Part shown: positions 43,552-56,832 of the stretch, piece by piece
Layout of the letters: every line of letters starts with the position of its first letter
Numbering within the stretch: position 1 is the stretch's first letter
From: Anoplopoma fimbria
Lineage: Eukaryota > Chordata > Actinopteri > Perciformes > Anoplopomatidae
Direction of reading: 5' to 3'
Length of the DNA stretch: 64,000 nucleotides
Assembly: GCF_027596085.1 (NCBI RefSeq)
Contig: NC_072456.1
Span: 26,847,169 to 26,911,168 of the forward strand
Program-made: the position numbers and the translations under genes
Notes under the pieces: generated by a model
Told to the model about the DNA's origin: nothing
Seen by the model: the letters and a program-made list of their open reading frames with translations, nothing else
Database searches by the model: none

Positions 43552-44544
43552 ATGCAGGACGGGAGTTGGAATCCGCCGCTCCCCATCTCTCAGCTGCTGA
43601 AGGACCCGGCGGGAGGCAGGACTTTGGAGGGTGATGGGGGGGTGTTCTCTGAGGCGTCCTCTGACGGGGAGCTCTACCAGGACTCGGTGACAGAACTGGA
43701 TTCTGGAGATGGGGACTTTGCGGATCTCACTGCCTTCTTGAGCGCAGAAGAGATCCATCGCAGCCTGGACCTGGCCCTGGAGGCCTTTGGCGATTCGTTT
43801 GATTATGAAGATCCAGGCCCCCCCTCTAAACCTTCATACCAGGAGCAGGCTCTCCAACCGGTCCCCTCTCTTCCAGCGCCCCCCCAGACTACTGAAAACC
43901 TCTACATGAGCCCAAACGTGCAGCACCAGACCAAAACCCCCTATCTGCCCCCCTGTTGAAATCTCTTCCAGCCAGAACGCCCCCCTAAACAAACCCCTAC
44001 AGATGTCCAGTGAGGCTCTGCCCCCTGCTGAGAAGGTCGCCCGCTACAAACCCATCCAGCCCGTTTACAAGCAGGACAAACCCCGGCTGGTTCATGAAGG
44101 CCTGGAGCTGAACGATCGGGCCGGTTCTGCCACGGAGTTCTGCAGCCGAGCCGCCACGTTCATCGAGGAGCTGTCGTCCATCTTCAAAGGTTCTGCTCAT
44201 TCAGAGCAGCAGGCGGAGGAGGACTCCTCCTCTCCCGACAGTGGCTACCTGACTCCGAGGAGCCAGAGACCGGTCCCTCAGGGCTCAGTCTCTGCTCCCG
44301 CTGTGCCCCCCTGCCAAAAGGCGGAGACACAGTTCATCCAGCCGGCCATGAGCCTGGAGCCTCAGACTGAAGGGTCGATGGGACCGCCGGCTAACTTGAG
44401 GTCTCAGCACTCCGGAGCTCCGACTGCTCATGGACCGCTGTCTCCTCCCTGCTTCATACAGAAGCTGAAGAGTCAGGAGGTGGCCGAGGGAAGCCCCATC
44501 CGACTGGAGTGCAGAGTCATAGGGAACCCACTGCCGCTCGTCAG
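43552..44544 (+). CDS. palld: Palladin, first coding exon (partial gene, one frameshift)
   Basis: Palladin is an actin-associated Ig-domain scaffold of stress fibres, focal adhesions and Z-discs. The exon starts after tttgggtttcag (acceptor AG at 43549-43550), with ATG at 43552, and ends CTCGTCAG|gtaagg at 44544. Visible blocks: MQDGSW...ISQLL; an acidic N-terminal motif DFADLTAFLSAEEIHRSLDL (residues 55-74, as in palladin/myopalladin); FCSRAATFIEELSSIFKG; EEDSSSPDSGYLTPRSQ; and FIQKLKSQEVAEGS...LECRVIGNPLPL, the first strands of Ig domain 1. The rest of the gene lies beyond the window. The frame shifts by one base at the C run 43948-43953: the first frame stops at 43957-43959 (TGA), while the homologous sequence continues PPVEISSSQNAPLNKPLQMS in the next frame. 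One extra C would explain it. Myopalladin is the alternative; its N-terminus also starts MQD...ISQLL, but SSSPDSGYL and the anapc4 linkage (human chromosome 4) favour palladin. Confidence 0.88.
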
Positions 44545-45062
44545 GTAAGGTTTGATCTTCAATCTCATCGCAACGTCCGTTAAGAAGCTGATCTGGAGCT
44601 TTCAGAGGGATCACAAGGTCTTCCTTGGCAGATGGTGTTTGCCCAGTTGTGATGGAACCATAGATGTTACATTTTCCACTTTTTCTGAGCACTTTTAGGA
44701 CTTCTGGTCCAGGTTGGTGTTGAAGGTTTGCTTTATGTAGGGGGTTTGATTTGAAAGGTAGCCTCTGTTTGATATCATACCATACTGTATTTGTCTGGTG
44801 ATTTAACTGAAAGCTGATGACCCACTTGTTACCATTGCTATCCTCCCTTGAAGCTACTACAAGGAACCTACATTTTGTGTTGATTGTGGCGGTCCCTGTG
44901 GACAAAAGTGGTAGTGTTTCTGAGCACCAGATTCCCTTTGGAAAACCTCTAATTTTACCGCAGCTGGGTCTGACAGTCTGCCACGCTCAGTCCTGGCTCT
45001 GGTGCCTCCCTTCCCTCCAGCGGGCCCAGCAGTAGTGCCTGGGTCTCCAGCAGCTTGGTTTA

Positions 45063-45290
45063 TGGTTTAAGTTCATGGTCTCAATCTCTAGTTTCAAGTC
45101 TTTCTTCAATACAGCATGATGTTCATTTAGTAAATGATGCTCCATTTAGAGTCAGACCAAAAAGCAGGGTATGCTTTAGGGCGGGGCTTCTTTGTGATTG
45201 ACAGGTCTCTACCAGAGACGTATACGGCATCTCTACGTCCACAAACCAACGGGTGACGTCACGATGCACTTCTTATATACAGTCTATGGG
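45063..45290 (+). mobile_element. Dispersed 400-bp repeat family, copy C (5'-truncated)
   Basis: Shares atggtctcaatctctagt, then tccatttagagtca and gcagggtatgctttagggcg, and ends cttatatacagtctatg. Inside palladin intron 1. Confidence 0.8.
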
Positions 45291-47679
45291 TCACCTACAG
45301 TACATGAACTGACTTTCATAATACAGTGTCAGTGATGTTGAACAGACCAGTTAGAGATAAGGTGAGCGAGATGGGAGGCGCCTGGAGGATTGGGGGGTTA
45401 CCCATGTGTTGACAAGCAGGACACCTGGTTTCGGGTTTGCGGGGACTTCCACTCTGTGTCCATTGGTACCTGAGCCAGTTTAAAAGCATCAACACTGTCT
45501 AATTTACGCCTTGATGATCTGTTATTCCGTTTGAGAGGACAGCACCCCCAGCCCATGGTTATTTGCACCAGTCCATCAGTGCACTAAAAATACACTCCTC
45601 TCTTGTTTCTCGATATGTCAACCTCACAGGTCAGTCAACATGCTTGCTGTTTACTATAGAGACATACCTGTGCTAATTACGGTTGCACTCTATAGACCCC
45701 TCTAGAGTCGAGGTCGTCAAAATTAGGCATTTCCATGTAGGCAATGGAAGAAGCGTTTTTTTCCCCAACCATCCAGACGAGTTAGAAAGCTTTAAACTTT
45801 GAAATGAAACCGATTGCAGCATCTAAATGTCTGTTTGTTGCATGTTTGGTTCTCAGAATCGATATTCCAACAGTGGACTCAGTGGATCAAGACCTTTTCA
45901 GATCAACAGGTGTTTCAGGTCAACAAGGTGACTTTCATCCGAATGCATCCGTGTCTGCTAGTAGTAACTTAAATGGTAGGCGTAGATAATAAACGTAGGA
46001 TGACTCTGTATTTAATGTTGATTGAAGGCTTTTACGAGGACGCCTACATGTTCCGTTGGTGTTTTCAACAGTCGCCGTCACCACAAGCTTACCAGTTAAC
46101 ACGGTCACTTCGTTAAACCCGTAAATTCTGGAAGGTATTTTAGATTTAGACAGAAATGATGATTAGTTTTAGTCCCATTTCAGTCATTTGTATCCCTCAT
46201 AGTTTTATTCAATGACAACTTCAAGTTTTAGTTGCAGAAAAGTCTTTGTGATCCCCTTACACACCATCCACCCTTTTAAACCCTGATATTCAGAACAGCT
46301 CCTGCTTATTGCAGACATTCATCGAGTCACTATTATATTAGAAATCAATTTGCCAAGTTTTGATGTCTTGTGCATCAATTTATACGCATTTCAATATACT
46401 TCAGCCTTCGTGTTTGGTGACTTTACAATCTTACCAAGAATTTAAACTAACTTAGCACGGAGCCAGCCATAAAAAAAAACCTGTTTAAGAACCGGGTTTA
46501 TTGCTTGGCCTCCGGGTTTGCTGTTTGAGCTTCCTCGAGAACCACTTGTCAAAACAACTTCACACTCTACTTCCTTGTGTCATCAGCAATACACCTGCAG
46601 CGCGTTATGTCGATCGGATGAACGGTTGTCGACAAAATAGAAGGACAAACATAGAGAGTATCCTTTAGTTATGATACTGGACCCTCCAAAGGGTCCGATC
46701 GAGTTAAAGCGGTTCTCTTGGATGAAGTTCTGAGCAGGCGATGTGTTTTTAGGTGTTACTGTAATCAGCAGTCATAAAGTCAGTGGCCCGGGAGGTGTAC
46801 CTCCCCGACAGGCTACGAGGGGCCTCTTGTATAAATAGTCTTCAGGCCAACAGGAGCCAGGCACAAGAATCCAGGCAATGCAATTACTCTGCGTTTTTCA
46901 GTCACCAGGCTCCACGACTCCCCACACCTTCTTATGGAATATGAAGGTAGTTTGTATCGTTGAACCAACGGAGTTCAGCACAGTATGTGGCCATACTGAT
47001 GTTATATGAAAGAGAAAATGAATGGAAAGTGAAGTGGAAAAGAACTGTTGTCCCGCTTGAATCTCATGATTCATGTTTAGTTTGCAAATGTCCCCAAAAA
47101 AAGGTTGCGAGGTCATGATCTTTATGCTAAAGTGAATTCAGCTGCAGCAGAATGAAATGATGATATTTTTTAAACGAATGCAGCTGCAGTTTTTGTTGCT
47201 TTTGCAGCAGTGCCAGCTCTCTCTCAATCATATGCTCTCATTATTGTCTGTGCTCTGTCACTTCCTGTGTTGGCATTTGATTGTGGACACTAGATGGCAG
47301 CAAACCATATAAAACAAAACGGAGCATCCTCTGAAAGTTCAAGAAGTTCAAACGGTATCCACATAGAGAACTCTTAAGAAGTACAGTTTGCAAAACTTGT
47401 TTATCATCTGTATCTTTACTGGGATCTCATATAAGCTGAGAAACCCAGAGCTAATGCTTTCTCTGGTGCAACCCTAGTTGTATATGTTTTAATGAATATA
47501 CAGTAAATTAATACAAGGCTTGCAGTTTCTGAGGACAATCTAGTCAGCTGAATAAAGCAGCTATGTCAGCTATGACTGACTGTATGTTGTGCATAGTGTC
47601 TCTATCTTGCACATCTTGATGGTTAGATCTATTTTCATTTGCATTTGCTTTCTCTACGTTCCACTGAATCAGAATCTGA

Positions 47680-47790
47680 ATCTAATTCAAAAAGGTTTTA
47701 TTGCCAAGGATGTTTTTTCAACTACAAGGAATTTGGCTTGACGATTGGTGCATGACAATAAACACAGAAACAAACAATATAAGAGTATGT
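47680..47790 (+). repeat. Short interspersed repeat fragment (LINE/SINE-derived)
   Basis: Contains ggttttattgccaaggatg, then caaggaatttggcttgacg and gtgcatgacaataaacac, motifs seen in many fish retroposon tails. Exact family not assigned. Confidence 0.45.
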
Positions 47791-48989
47791 TACCTAAGTC
47801 TGTTTGCAGAGTCTTGCAGGGATGTGTAACTCTAAGTAATTATATTGGGGATGTAAGACTCTGAGTCGGTGGGGGTCCTGGGATTTGTTGATGAGCCCAA
47901 ACTGTGGACGGAAAGAAACTATGTTGTGACGTGAGGTTTTGGTCCTGATGGACCACAGCCTCCTGAAAGAAAGAAGGGACCAAAACAGTTTGTGTCCGGG
48001 GTGAGAGGGGTCGGCTACGATCTATTCTTCCTGCTTTAGGGTCCTGAGATGCAGATGTGTGTTCGTCTCTTTCTTTGAAAATAGAATCTTACAACAGTTG
48101 AATTAAAACACCTATTTCATTTTATTTTCAACGCCTTTGAAGCCGTTGCCAGTCCGACCATCTGACACACCTCGTTAAACACCGGCTAACGAGTTTGGTT
48201 GTGAGCTGATGCCGGCATTTTGCATCGTCCGGTGAAAAAGAGACATTCTTAGCGGTTGGCTGCTGGGCGCGGTCTTCTGTGGTCGGCTACAATTTGTCTC
48301 GGCCGGAGAAAGTCTTGGGGTGCTGAGCGCCTGGTATTCTCCATACCATCCTCACGCACAGCGCTTTATGCAACGCTCTGTTTATAACGCAGCCTCTCTG
48401 GTAGTGGGATGCGTGTGTGTTTTATCCTTCTGGGAACCACTTTTGTGCATTTTCTCAGTCTGAGGTCATTTGGGCCTTTCTTTACTTCTTCAAGGGGCTC
48501 GTTTGGGGTTAAGATTAGCTGTTGGCGAGAGAGAATAGGGAATGTATGCAGCCAGTGTGTGTGTGTTTGTGTTTGAGTCAAAGAGAGCGTTTCTAAACAA
48601 AATTGATAGTGTGAGGTCTGGTTGTGTGGAACACCAAACACGCTGCGGGAGCCTGATGACTAGTGCGATGCCTCGTGAAGCAGACAGAGAAAATCCATCT
48701 CCAGTTGTGGTGGCTCGGCGTGCTATTTTAGGCATTTTGTCTGATGCTCTTCCATGTCATTACTCTAAGTGCCTGCTGTGCAAACAACACTTTTCAAGAC
48801 TCGACTTGGGGTTGAATGAAGGAAAGATGGGCAGATACTTTTAGAGAGCTGGTTTCAACCGAATACGCACAAAAACCACTAGGGGAATCGTTTGGAAGAG
48901 GAGAGGCGGCGGGCGTTCTTCGCCGTGAAATCTACACGAGGAGGCAACGTCAGGAGGAGTCCACGTTCCAGAGGTTGATGATGAAATTT

Positions 48990-49290
48990 GTTGTCAAATA
49001 TACAGTATGATACGTGTTCACGCTGTACACCCACAACTGCTACCCCAAACGTAAGAGAACTCTGTTGTGAAGTTTGCAGATGACACTACCGTCATCAGCC
49101 GTATTAAAAGTCAACAGATGATTGTTGTTTACTTATTTATTATTCTTTACTGTAATATTATTTATTTACTTATTTATAATACTTGTTTTTTACTTATGTC
49201 TCTTGTTTGCACTATCCTCTCTGCTGCTGTAATCCTGCAAATTTCCCCGCTGCGTGACTACTAAAGGATTATCTTATATTATCTTATCTT
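48990..49290 (+). mobile_element. Degraded LINE fragment with FADD box and 3' tail
   Basis: KFADDTTVIS (about 49068-49097) is the catalytic box of non-LTR reverse transcriptases. It is followed within 110 bp by the 3' end ctgctgctgtaatcctgcaa, atttccccgctgcgtgacta and TCTTAT repeats. Most of the enzyme is therefore deleted. The same tail occurs at 3530-3650. Confidence 0.7.
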
Positions 49291-52023
49291 GAAAAATTGT
49301 ATAAAATTTTTTCTGGTCCAACAGTGGGATACTTGGACTTCTTTTGGCATAGTTTTTTCTGTCTTTCTTGGAGACATTTTGGACCTAAATTGACTTCTTA
49401 CACTTTCACACACAAATCAGGCGAATATGAAAGTTTGCCAGCCTGTTGTTTCAGAGATAGTTACTCCTCCAGCGTTCAGTTCCAGTAGCCCTTCCTCCTA
49501 CATTGTGTGAAACAGACTCGGTATGAGGTCATAGCAGGTGACCCGGTGCTGACTCATGACGCAGTCCGACTGTAATGCTGACTGCTTGGCCCGTTTCAGG
49601 AAGGCCATCATTTTAAATTCTCCCTCATGGGCTCATTTGATCTCAGCAGGAGGAGGGGAAAGAAGAAAAAAAAAGCGCTGGTATGTTCATACCTGCTTTT
49701 TTTTTTTTTTTTTTTTACAAATTTTGCAAGCATGATGTAATTTCATATTCAAGCTCCAAGTAATGAGGGAGCCTGGAAGGACTGTGGGGGGTTTGCACTC
49801 ACACTTTCAAATTAATACTAAACGGGGACTATTTGACAGAAAGTTAACATTCCTGAAACATGAAAACATTCACACGAACTTTAAACTGCGGATAATGTAT
49901 GGAAATCTCACAAGCTGCTGTGAGGCAGTCCGTTTGACGTGTCATTCAGTTCTCACCACGATGAAAACTGTGTTCATGGACCGTGTGTGTGTTTTACATT
50001 TCAGCTTGTTCGCTGAACGCCGTCAAAGAATTGTCTGGAGGGTAACCATAAATAGACAAGGCACCTTTTCATGTAATGTATATCACCTCTTAACAGACTG
50101 TACAACCTTTTTGCACCACTGAAGCAACATCAGCGTTAAATCTATCCTACTGCGAAACACCCTGATGGACACACGTCAGTACTTCTCCTCAGTGCTACGT
50201 TAATGGCATGTTGTGACGAATGTCCTGTCTAAGTCTCTCCCCCCCCTCCACCCCCCCGCGTTGGTCTGGAGACAGAGTGTGAAGTTTCACCCAACGAGGT
50301 GAGACTTTTCCTTCTCCTCTTCTAGCCCCTCGCCGTCTGAAAGGCTCCTGACCTTGACCTCCTATCACATACAGTAACTACATTCACACTAATCCACTTA
50401 TCCGATTTGTGAAACTAAACTATTTTACACATGCTTGCTTTCATCGTGGAAATAAATGATACAAGACAGATATGGCACAGCTCTGAATTATTAATCTTGA
50501 TTAGTCAGCTAAGGACATTGTAGACATGAAGACTACTGATGTTCTCACACCAAAACGCAAAGGAAATTTACACCTCACGTTTACTGGAGAGAAGGGGGCT
50601 GTATTCACTGAATCTAGCAAGACACAAGTCAGATAGTTTACTACAGCTGTATGATACTAAAATAAACAGATTTTGTTGTGATTTAATTTCAATAAACTGA
50701 TAAAAAGGGACGCTGAAATAACTGCATAATGATCTTGATTTGTAAAAAGTTTTAATTCATGCTTCTCTCTGCAAGACGTAAAGCAAAGATCTTTTAAAAT
50801 GCTTGTTTTTTTGAATGGAGTTCGGATCCATAAGTGGATTCAAAATGACGTCATCTAGGCCTAAATACAGCAGCAAGGTTATTGTTGATGTCATAGACAG
50901 TCTGGGGTTACTACACATACATGTATACATGTGGTTATGTCCGCTCTCTGTATAAATATGAGGTACTATTGAAGAGCTCTGACAGATACAACATATTTGC
51001 CCTCTCTATTTCTGATTCAAGAACATCAGGATGTCAGTGGCGACAGAAAGATCTCTGACAGCATCCTGCAAATTTCTCGCTTCAGTTGGAATATTTCAAC
51101 ATCGTGAATACAAGGAATCCGTGTCCTTTGGCTCAAATTCGTGTCTATATGCATTGACTTTGTATGTTATCACGCCGTGTTTGGACTGAACACCCCATTA
51201 AACAGGACTACATACGGTTCAAAGATCATTACATGTCTTTATTTACAAGTCTACCTTGTGCCTTGTACATACTGTATGGACTTCAGTGTGAACGTTTTAT
51301 ATCTACAGCTAATAATCAAGAGAATAAACCTCTAATAATGTTAGCTTTGGGCATGGACCATACACACAGCCAGAAAGAATCTGGGCTCTCTGACAGCACC
51401 ATGTTGAAATCCCATTTAGTGCTTCGTGGGCGAGTCTTGTAGACCATGAAAAAGGATTTGCCGCTGCTCCTTTTTTTATGTCCTAATACATTTATAACAA
51501 TGTTGACACTATAAACGAGGGAATGTAGTATCTGTTCAACCTAGAAAGGATCAATAAGTTACTACTAAACTAAACAATCTGGGGAGGAAGAGTTAAAGAA
51601 GAAAGGGAGTCGTGTAAGAGTAGAGGGGAATGAGATTGGAAGAGAGTTATATAAGAGGATCAGTGACAGTTGAGGAAGTGGAATACCAGATTTAATATGA
51701 AGCATGTCTGGTGCGGACAAAGGCAGCAGTCATGCACGGCAAGAGGACGGTAATCTAAGCCGTGTTCAACAGGAGGACGGGCAGAGACGCTCCATAAATC
51801 TCTGCTCCGCACTAAAGCCTCTCCTCCGCAGCCGAGCGTCGGCCGGCCGTTTGACCTCGTCGGCAAACATGAACACGCATTAACCGACTGAAGGGAAAGC
51901 CGTGGATGGTCAGTGACACATGAACGCTCAGACCACTTCCAGTCAGATCACAACAGATCCTCTTACTAGGGCGCCTCACAACAAATATGTGAGAAAAAGC
52001 TTTAGTGTTTTATATGTCACATT

Positions 52024-52428
52024 GTATAGAAGTCTATGAGAAAATGACTCTACTCTACTAAACATTGTAAACATGAGTTTATGGTCTCAATCTCTAGTTT
52101 CAAGTCTTCTTCAATACAGCATGATGTTCATTTAGTAAATGATGCTCCATTTAGAGTCAAACAGACCATAAAGCAGGGGATGCTTTAGGGCGGGGCTACA
52201 CACTGATTGACAGGTCGACACCAGAGACGTATACAGCGTCTCTACGTCACTCCTCCTCCGTCCAAATATGATTACTTCTGTTCATTGGTTGCAAAAAAGC
52301 AAAGTTGGCGACAGTCTTAATCCAAGATGGCGACCGTAAAATCATTGAACTCAAGGCTTCATAACGTCAGTCTACAGGCCAATGGGGACGTCACAATGAC
52401 TACGTCCACTTCTTATATAAAGTCTATG
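52024..52428 (+). mobile_element. Dispersed 400-bp repeat family, copy D
   Basis: Starts tatagaagtctatgagaaaa and ends cttatataaagtctatg. It contains the same internal blocks as copies A-C, and in between has the segment caagatggcgaccgtaaaat. Confidence 0.8.
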
Positions 52429-54904
52429 CTGCTGATGAAAACCCAACACTTAGTGCTTCAAAATACAAGCTTTTTAAATCATAACTTAAAACTGTAGAAG
52501 AAGAATTTATAGGAAAATGTGTCTATTGATGAATCAGCATAGCATTGTTAGCTGCTATTCTTCAATAAAACAAGGCTACTGGAAATGAAAAGCGTTTATC
52601 CGCCGATGCTTTGAACATAAAATATATCTGATCAATATCCGATCAGGCAGGTTACATTGAAGTGTCAAATGTGGACACACATATCCTCATCCATCCAAAC
52701 ACAAATGTCTCATTGCAAAGAGGATTGTAACTTAGATCTGCCCGTCCTCCAGTGTTCCTCTGAGACGCTCCGTCCCTTCCTCTCTCTGTTCTCAGTTAAG
52801 GTTTGTGGTTTTGAGTCATCCGGGCCTCGGGCTCTGCTCCACAGCTGGGCTATGAGCGTTAAGCAGCGGGTTGCATTCCTCTGATCCACCTGTTAAACGA
52901 CTCCCGGCTATTCATCATACTTGATAAGGCCCGGCCATTAGATTGAGCTTACAGTAATCTGCCGTTTGATGAGATATTTTGGGCCCTTATTTTTTTCCCT
53001 GGATTCGTTGGATTCCTGCACCGCTGCCAAAGAGCTGCGTTTGATGTCGAGCCCAATTCAATTACGTGTCTTTGACAACATTGAAGTGGTGGAATTCAGT
53101 GCGTGCTGTGGTGTGTGTGTTTGTGCGCTGAGAGGCTGCGTTGAAATAGCCGCTCTTGGATGCTTAAAACTGTAAAATGCGTGTACATGTGTTGAGCACT
53201 TTGGCTGCGTGTTCTGCAAAAAAACTCTGTGCAGGGATGCTTGTTTTATGAGCAGGCGAGAGGTCAAATGGGACTCGTAAAAAACAATCTCCAGTCTTGC
53301 TTCCCATGTACATGTGACAGGATAACAGCTGTGTGAATGTTAAACTGTCTTACATAGAAACTCAAGATATGCATCTTTGTTCCTCGTTGTTTGTCTTTTG
53401 GGTATCACTTGAATAAAATATCCCTTCGTTTTCAAATCCTCTTTTCAGTTCAGTTCTCCTGATATCATGGGGAGAGACAGTTGGAGTGGGGGGTCTGCAG
53501 GATTTGGTTTCATATGGGGGATGATGGGGGGGCATGTCTGGCTCATGTGTGTCAGAAGAGAGCTCAGATCTGAGTCCATAAATTCAGAGTGTACAGGAGA
53601 GGTCACAGAGTTCAATCCCTGACTGCAGCAACTTCAGCTCTCGTTCTTCAGCCGTTTATCTGCTCCAGTAGTGTTTAGTTGGACGTAGTTTCAGTCATTT
53701 CGTGTCTTTTTTCAATCTTCAACACAGCAGAAAGTGTGTGAAGTATCAAATCGATGTGTTGCTCACTGTGTCCACCCTTTAAGACTGTCAGATGTGCTTA
53801 GATCTGGCTTTAGAACTGAAAACATTCTGGGACGTTGAGGTGCACTACTCACCCACACAGCAGGAGAGGTGGTCTGGCATTTTTGTACACTTTTGTGTTT
53901 ACATGTTTGTGGCAAGTTCATGGGTGGCTGATGGATCACGCACATTTGTTTTTGTTTTTTGGGGTATTTACTCGTCTGGGCCCACCGTTGTACGCTGCTT
54001 CCTCTGTAGAAAAAGTCAGGAATTGCACCTGGCTTGAGCAAATAACAGCACGTCAACTTCGTTCCAAAAGAGTATCGTTTTAATGATAGTGAATGTTGTT
54101 GCTGCGTAGGGCTGCTAGAAAAGTTCCAAGCTTCAATCATAAAATTGACTGTGTTGGATATTTTATTCTTATTAACAACCAAGCTGAGTGTCCATATAAC
54201 TGTTTGTATTTCTGAGTGCAAGTGTCTTTTCTACGGTTGCTCCGAGCACTTCTAGATGAAGCTTTTCAGAAAGCTCCCCAGCTCTTCTCTGCAAGGGAAA
54301 AAAACTCTATGTAGACACACGATCTTACAGAAACATTGCGTGCAACACTGACAGCAACACTTCTCTTCCTCTGACAAACACACTGCAAGCATTACGATGA
54401 GTCCTCAACTCTGTAATTATCTCAGTCCAAAGATAAAAATGTGTTGAAAAAGATGTACTTGATCATTTAATAAATGCACAACATGCTCTTATTAACAAAA
54501 TGTGTTTGGCCTTTCAAAAACAAAATTTTCAGTGCAACCAAAAAAACAGTTTGATCTCCAGACCAATCTTCCTCTACAAATACATTGCTTGTTGTGTACA
54601 CTCCGATTTGCAACTTGACACTAGTAGAGTTGGAGTTGAGAAACAATGCGTACGACTGGATTGTTTCACAAGAAGCCATTTTACAAGCAAATTTTAAATG
54701 ATAAAAAGCTGAATCACCGTCAGAGGATAGCTGGTGGGTTTCTAGCCTGCATCTCGGCCTCTTCTGCTCTCCACATGCACTGTTTACCTGCATTCAACCA
54801 CAGCCAGTTTGAACCCGATCGGTCAATACTACTCAAACTACAAACGTAAACGAGAACGAATGCGAAAAATATTTTATCGTTGCCAAAAGATTCTACATGT
54901 TAAT

Positions 54905-55290
54905 TCATCCATCCATCCATCCATCCATCCATCCATTTTCCGTAACCTGCTTATCCAGTTAAGGGTCGCAGGGGTGCTGGAGCCGATCCCAGCTGTCAAC
55001 GGGTGAAGGCAGGGTTCACCTGGACAGGTCGCCAGTCTGTCACAGGGCTGACATATAGAGACAGACAACCATTCACACTCACATCCACACCTACGGGCAA
55101 TTTAGAGTCTTCAATGCACCTAAGCTGCATGTCTTTGGACTGCGGGAGGAAGCCGGAGAACCCGGAGAGAACCCACGCTGACACAGGGAGAACATGCAAA
55201 CTCCACACAGAAGGTTGTCCAGCCCCGGAATTGAACCCGGGCCCCTCTTGCTGTGAGGCGACAGTGCTAACCACTACCACACACAACAGC
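54905..55290 (-). mobile_element. ATCC-tailed interspersed repeat
   Basis: (CATC)n at 54905-54937 is followed by cgtaacctgcttatccagtt, agggtcgcaggggtgctgga, acaggtcgccagtctgtcac, catgcaaactccacacagaa and gaattgaacccgggcccc. This is one of the commonest teleost interspersed repeats; here the simple-repeat tail is at the left, so it lies in reverse. It is not a tRNA gene despite the ttgaacccggg motif. Confidence 0.75.
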
Positions 55291-56537
55291 CTAAAATGTA
55301 TTTTTTTATTATTATTTATCCATCTATTTATTTATGTGCGTGTTTCATAGCGGCCCGGTAGCGTATGCTTTGCGGTCTGCGCCCCGGTGGTTGAGGACCC
55401 CTGCAGTAGGTGACTCACCTCCATGTGGTTCAGCTGTTGCATTAACTCCGTCTAATTGCTGTTCCCAGAAAGTTATGATACATACCTTCAATTAGTGCCG
55501 ACACAGACTTGTTATGTGGTTTGTCTCCAACTTAAATGACTCAGTGGCATGAATAGATTGATGATTGAGTTTGTGGCAGAAGTTAAGAATTAGTAAATTG
55601 ATGAAATTTGAAGCACGCAATCTGATGTAAACGTACTTGATTGGTGTATGTTAGTACATATATGTAGAAAACTACTGTCGAGTGGATGTTTGGGGAAAGA
55701 TTTTTGTTTAATTGGGGCCATGATTGGTCCGTAAAAATAGAATAAAATACTTTAAAATGATACTCATTCATACCAACAGCTAGTTTTTCAAATAGTTCCC
55801 GAAATGCCAAAAACATTAGCAACCTCACTGTTGATGTCAACAACAAAGGGCCACTTCCTGTCAGTGGAAGCAGTTTAAATATGCGGGCTCATTTATTTTT
55901 ATGTGGCCGATGTGTTTCATTTTGAGGCTCTTCTGGTTGTTGCTTTTGTTGGATCTCATGCTGGATTTATTTGACAGTCGGGAGGAGACATTGTGATCAC
56001 AGTATGAAGTCACCAGAGGACGCGGTCTCTGTTTTGGTTCTTGTCATTTCGGTCTCCTTGGAGAGAAAGCAGAGGCTGTTATGACTACATACCCCCCCTC
56101 TGTTTCGACCCCTTGAAATACCTTTCTTTTTAAACGAAATATCGAGTCTATGGGCACCTGTGTAGTTTGCATGTTATTTAATAAACCCAGTATGTTGCTC
56201 GGAGGGAGAAAGCGCTTTATTCTTGTTGAGTCATATTTCGGAAAGCTGCTTCTATCTGCACACTGCGTAATTATTTTTTTTTAATTGACTCTCTCTTCTG
56301 TCTCCAGGAGGAGAGCCGGTACACAAAGCAGTGAGTCTGTAAAGGCCTCTGTCAGTTATTCAGTAATTAATGGGAACATCCAGAGACTCTAAAAAGCCCT
56401 TCCTCTTATTAACCCGTGTTTTATAGTCACTCAGGGGAAGTACGGTGCGCCTCATGTTGTTATCGCTACAAACTAGAAGAATTTGAATAAAAGAACCGCA
56501 TGATTACAGTGTGTGGGCCACAGGGACAGGACGTCGT

Positions 56538-56538
<1 letters not shown>

Positions 56539-56593
<55 letters not shown>
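56539..56593. repeat. (GT)n microsatellite
   Basis: About 27 GT units in palladin intron 1. Confidence 0.93.
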
Positions 56594-56597
<4 letters not shown>

Positions 56598-56725
56598 TTT
56601 CTTCTCATCATGTCGTACAGAAGAGCAGACCTAGTAACAAGCAGCACCACAAATAATCCCATCTGCCATGTCTCCATGCGCCAGACTCCCAGGCTTCTTC
56701 ATTGACAGCGACCAAAATATCACCG

Positions 56726-56832
<107 letters not shown>

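Noticed and set aside
55240..55260. ttgaacccggg resembling a tRNA T-arm
   Set aside because: It is part of the ATCC-tailed repeat; no cloverleaf could be drawn around it.
56308..56330. 23-nt segment with a good acceptor (tctgtctccag) and donor (gtgagt) in palladin intron 1
   Set aside because: Adding it would break the Ig domain frame after the phase-2 donor at 44544; most likely a chance pair of splice-like sites.
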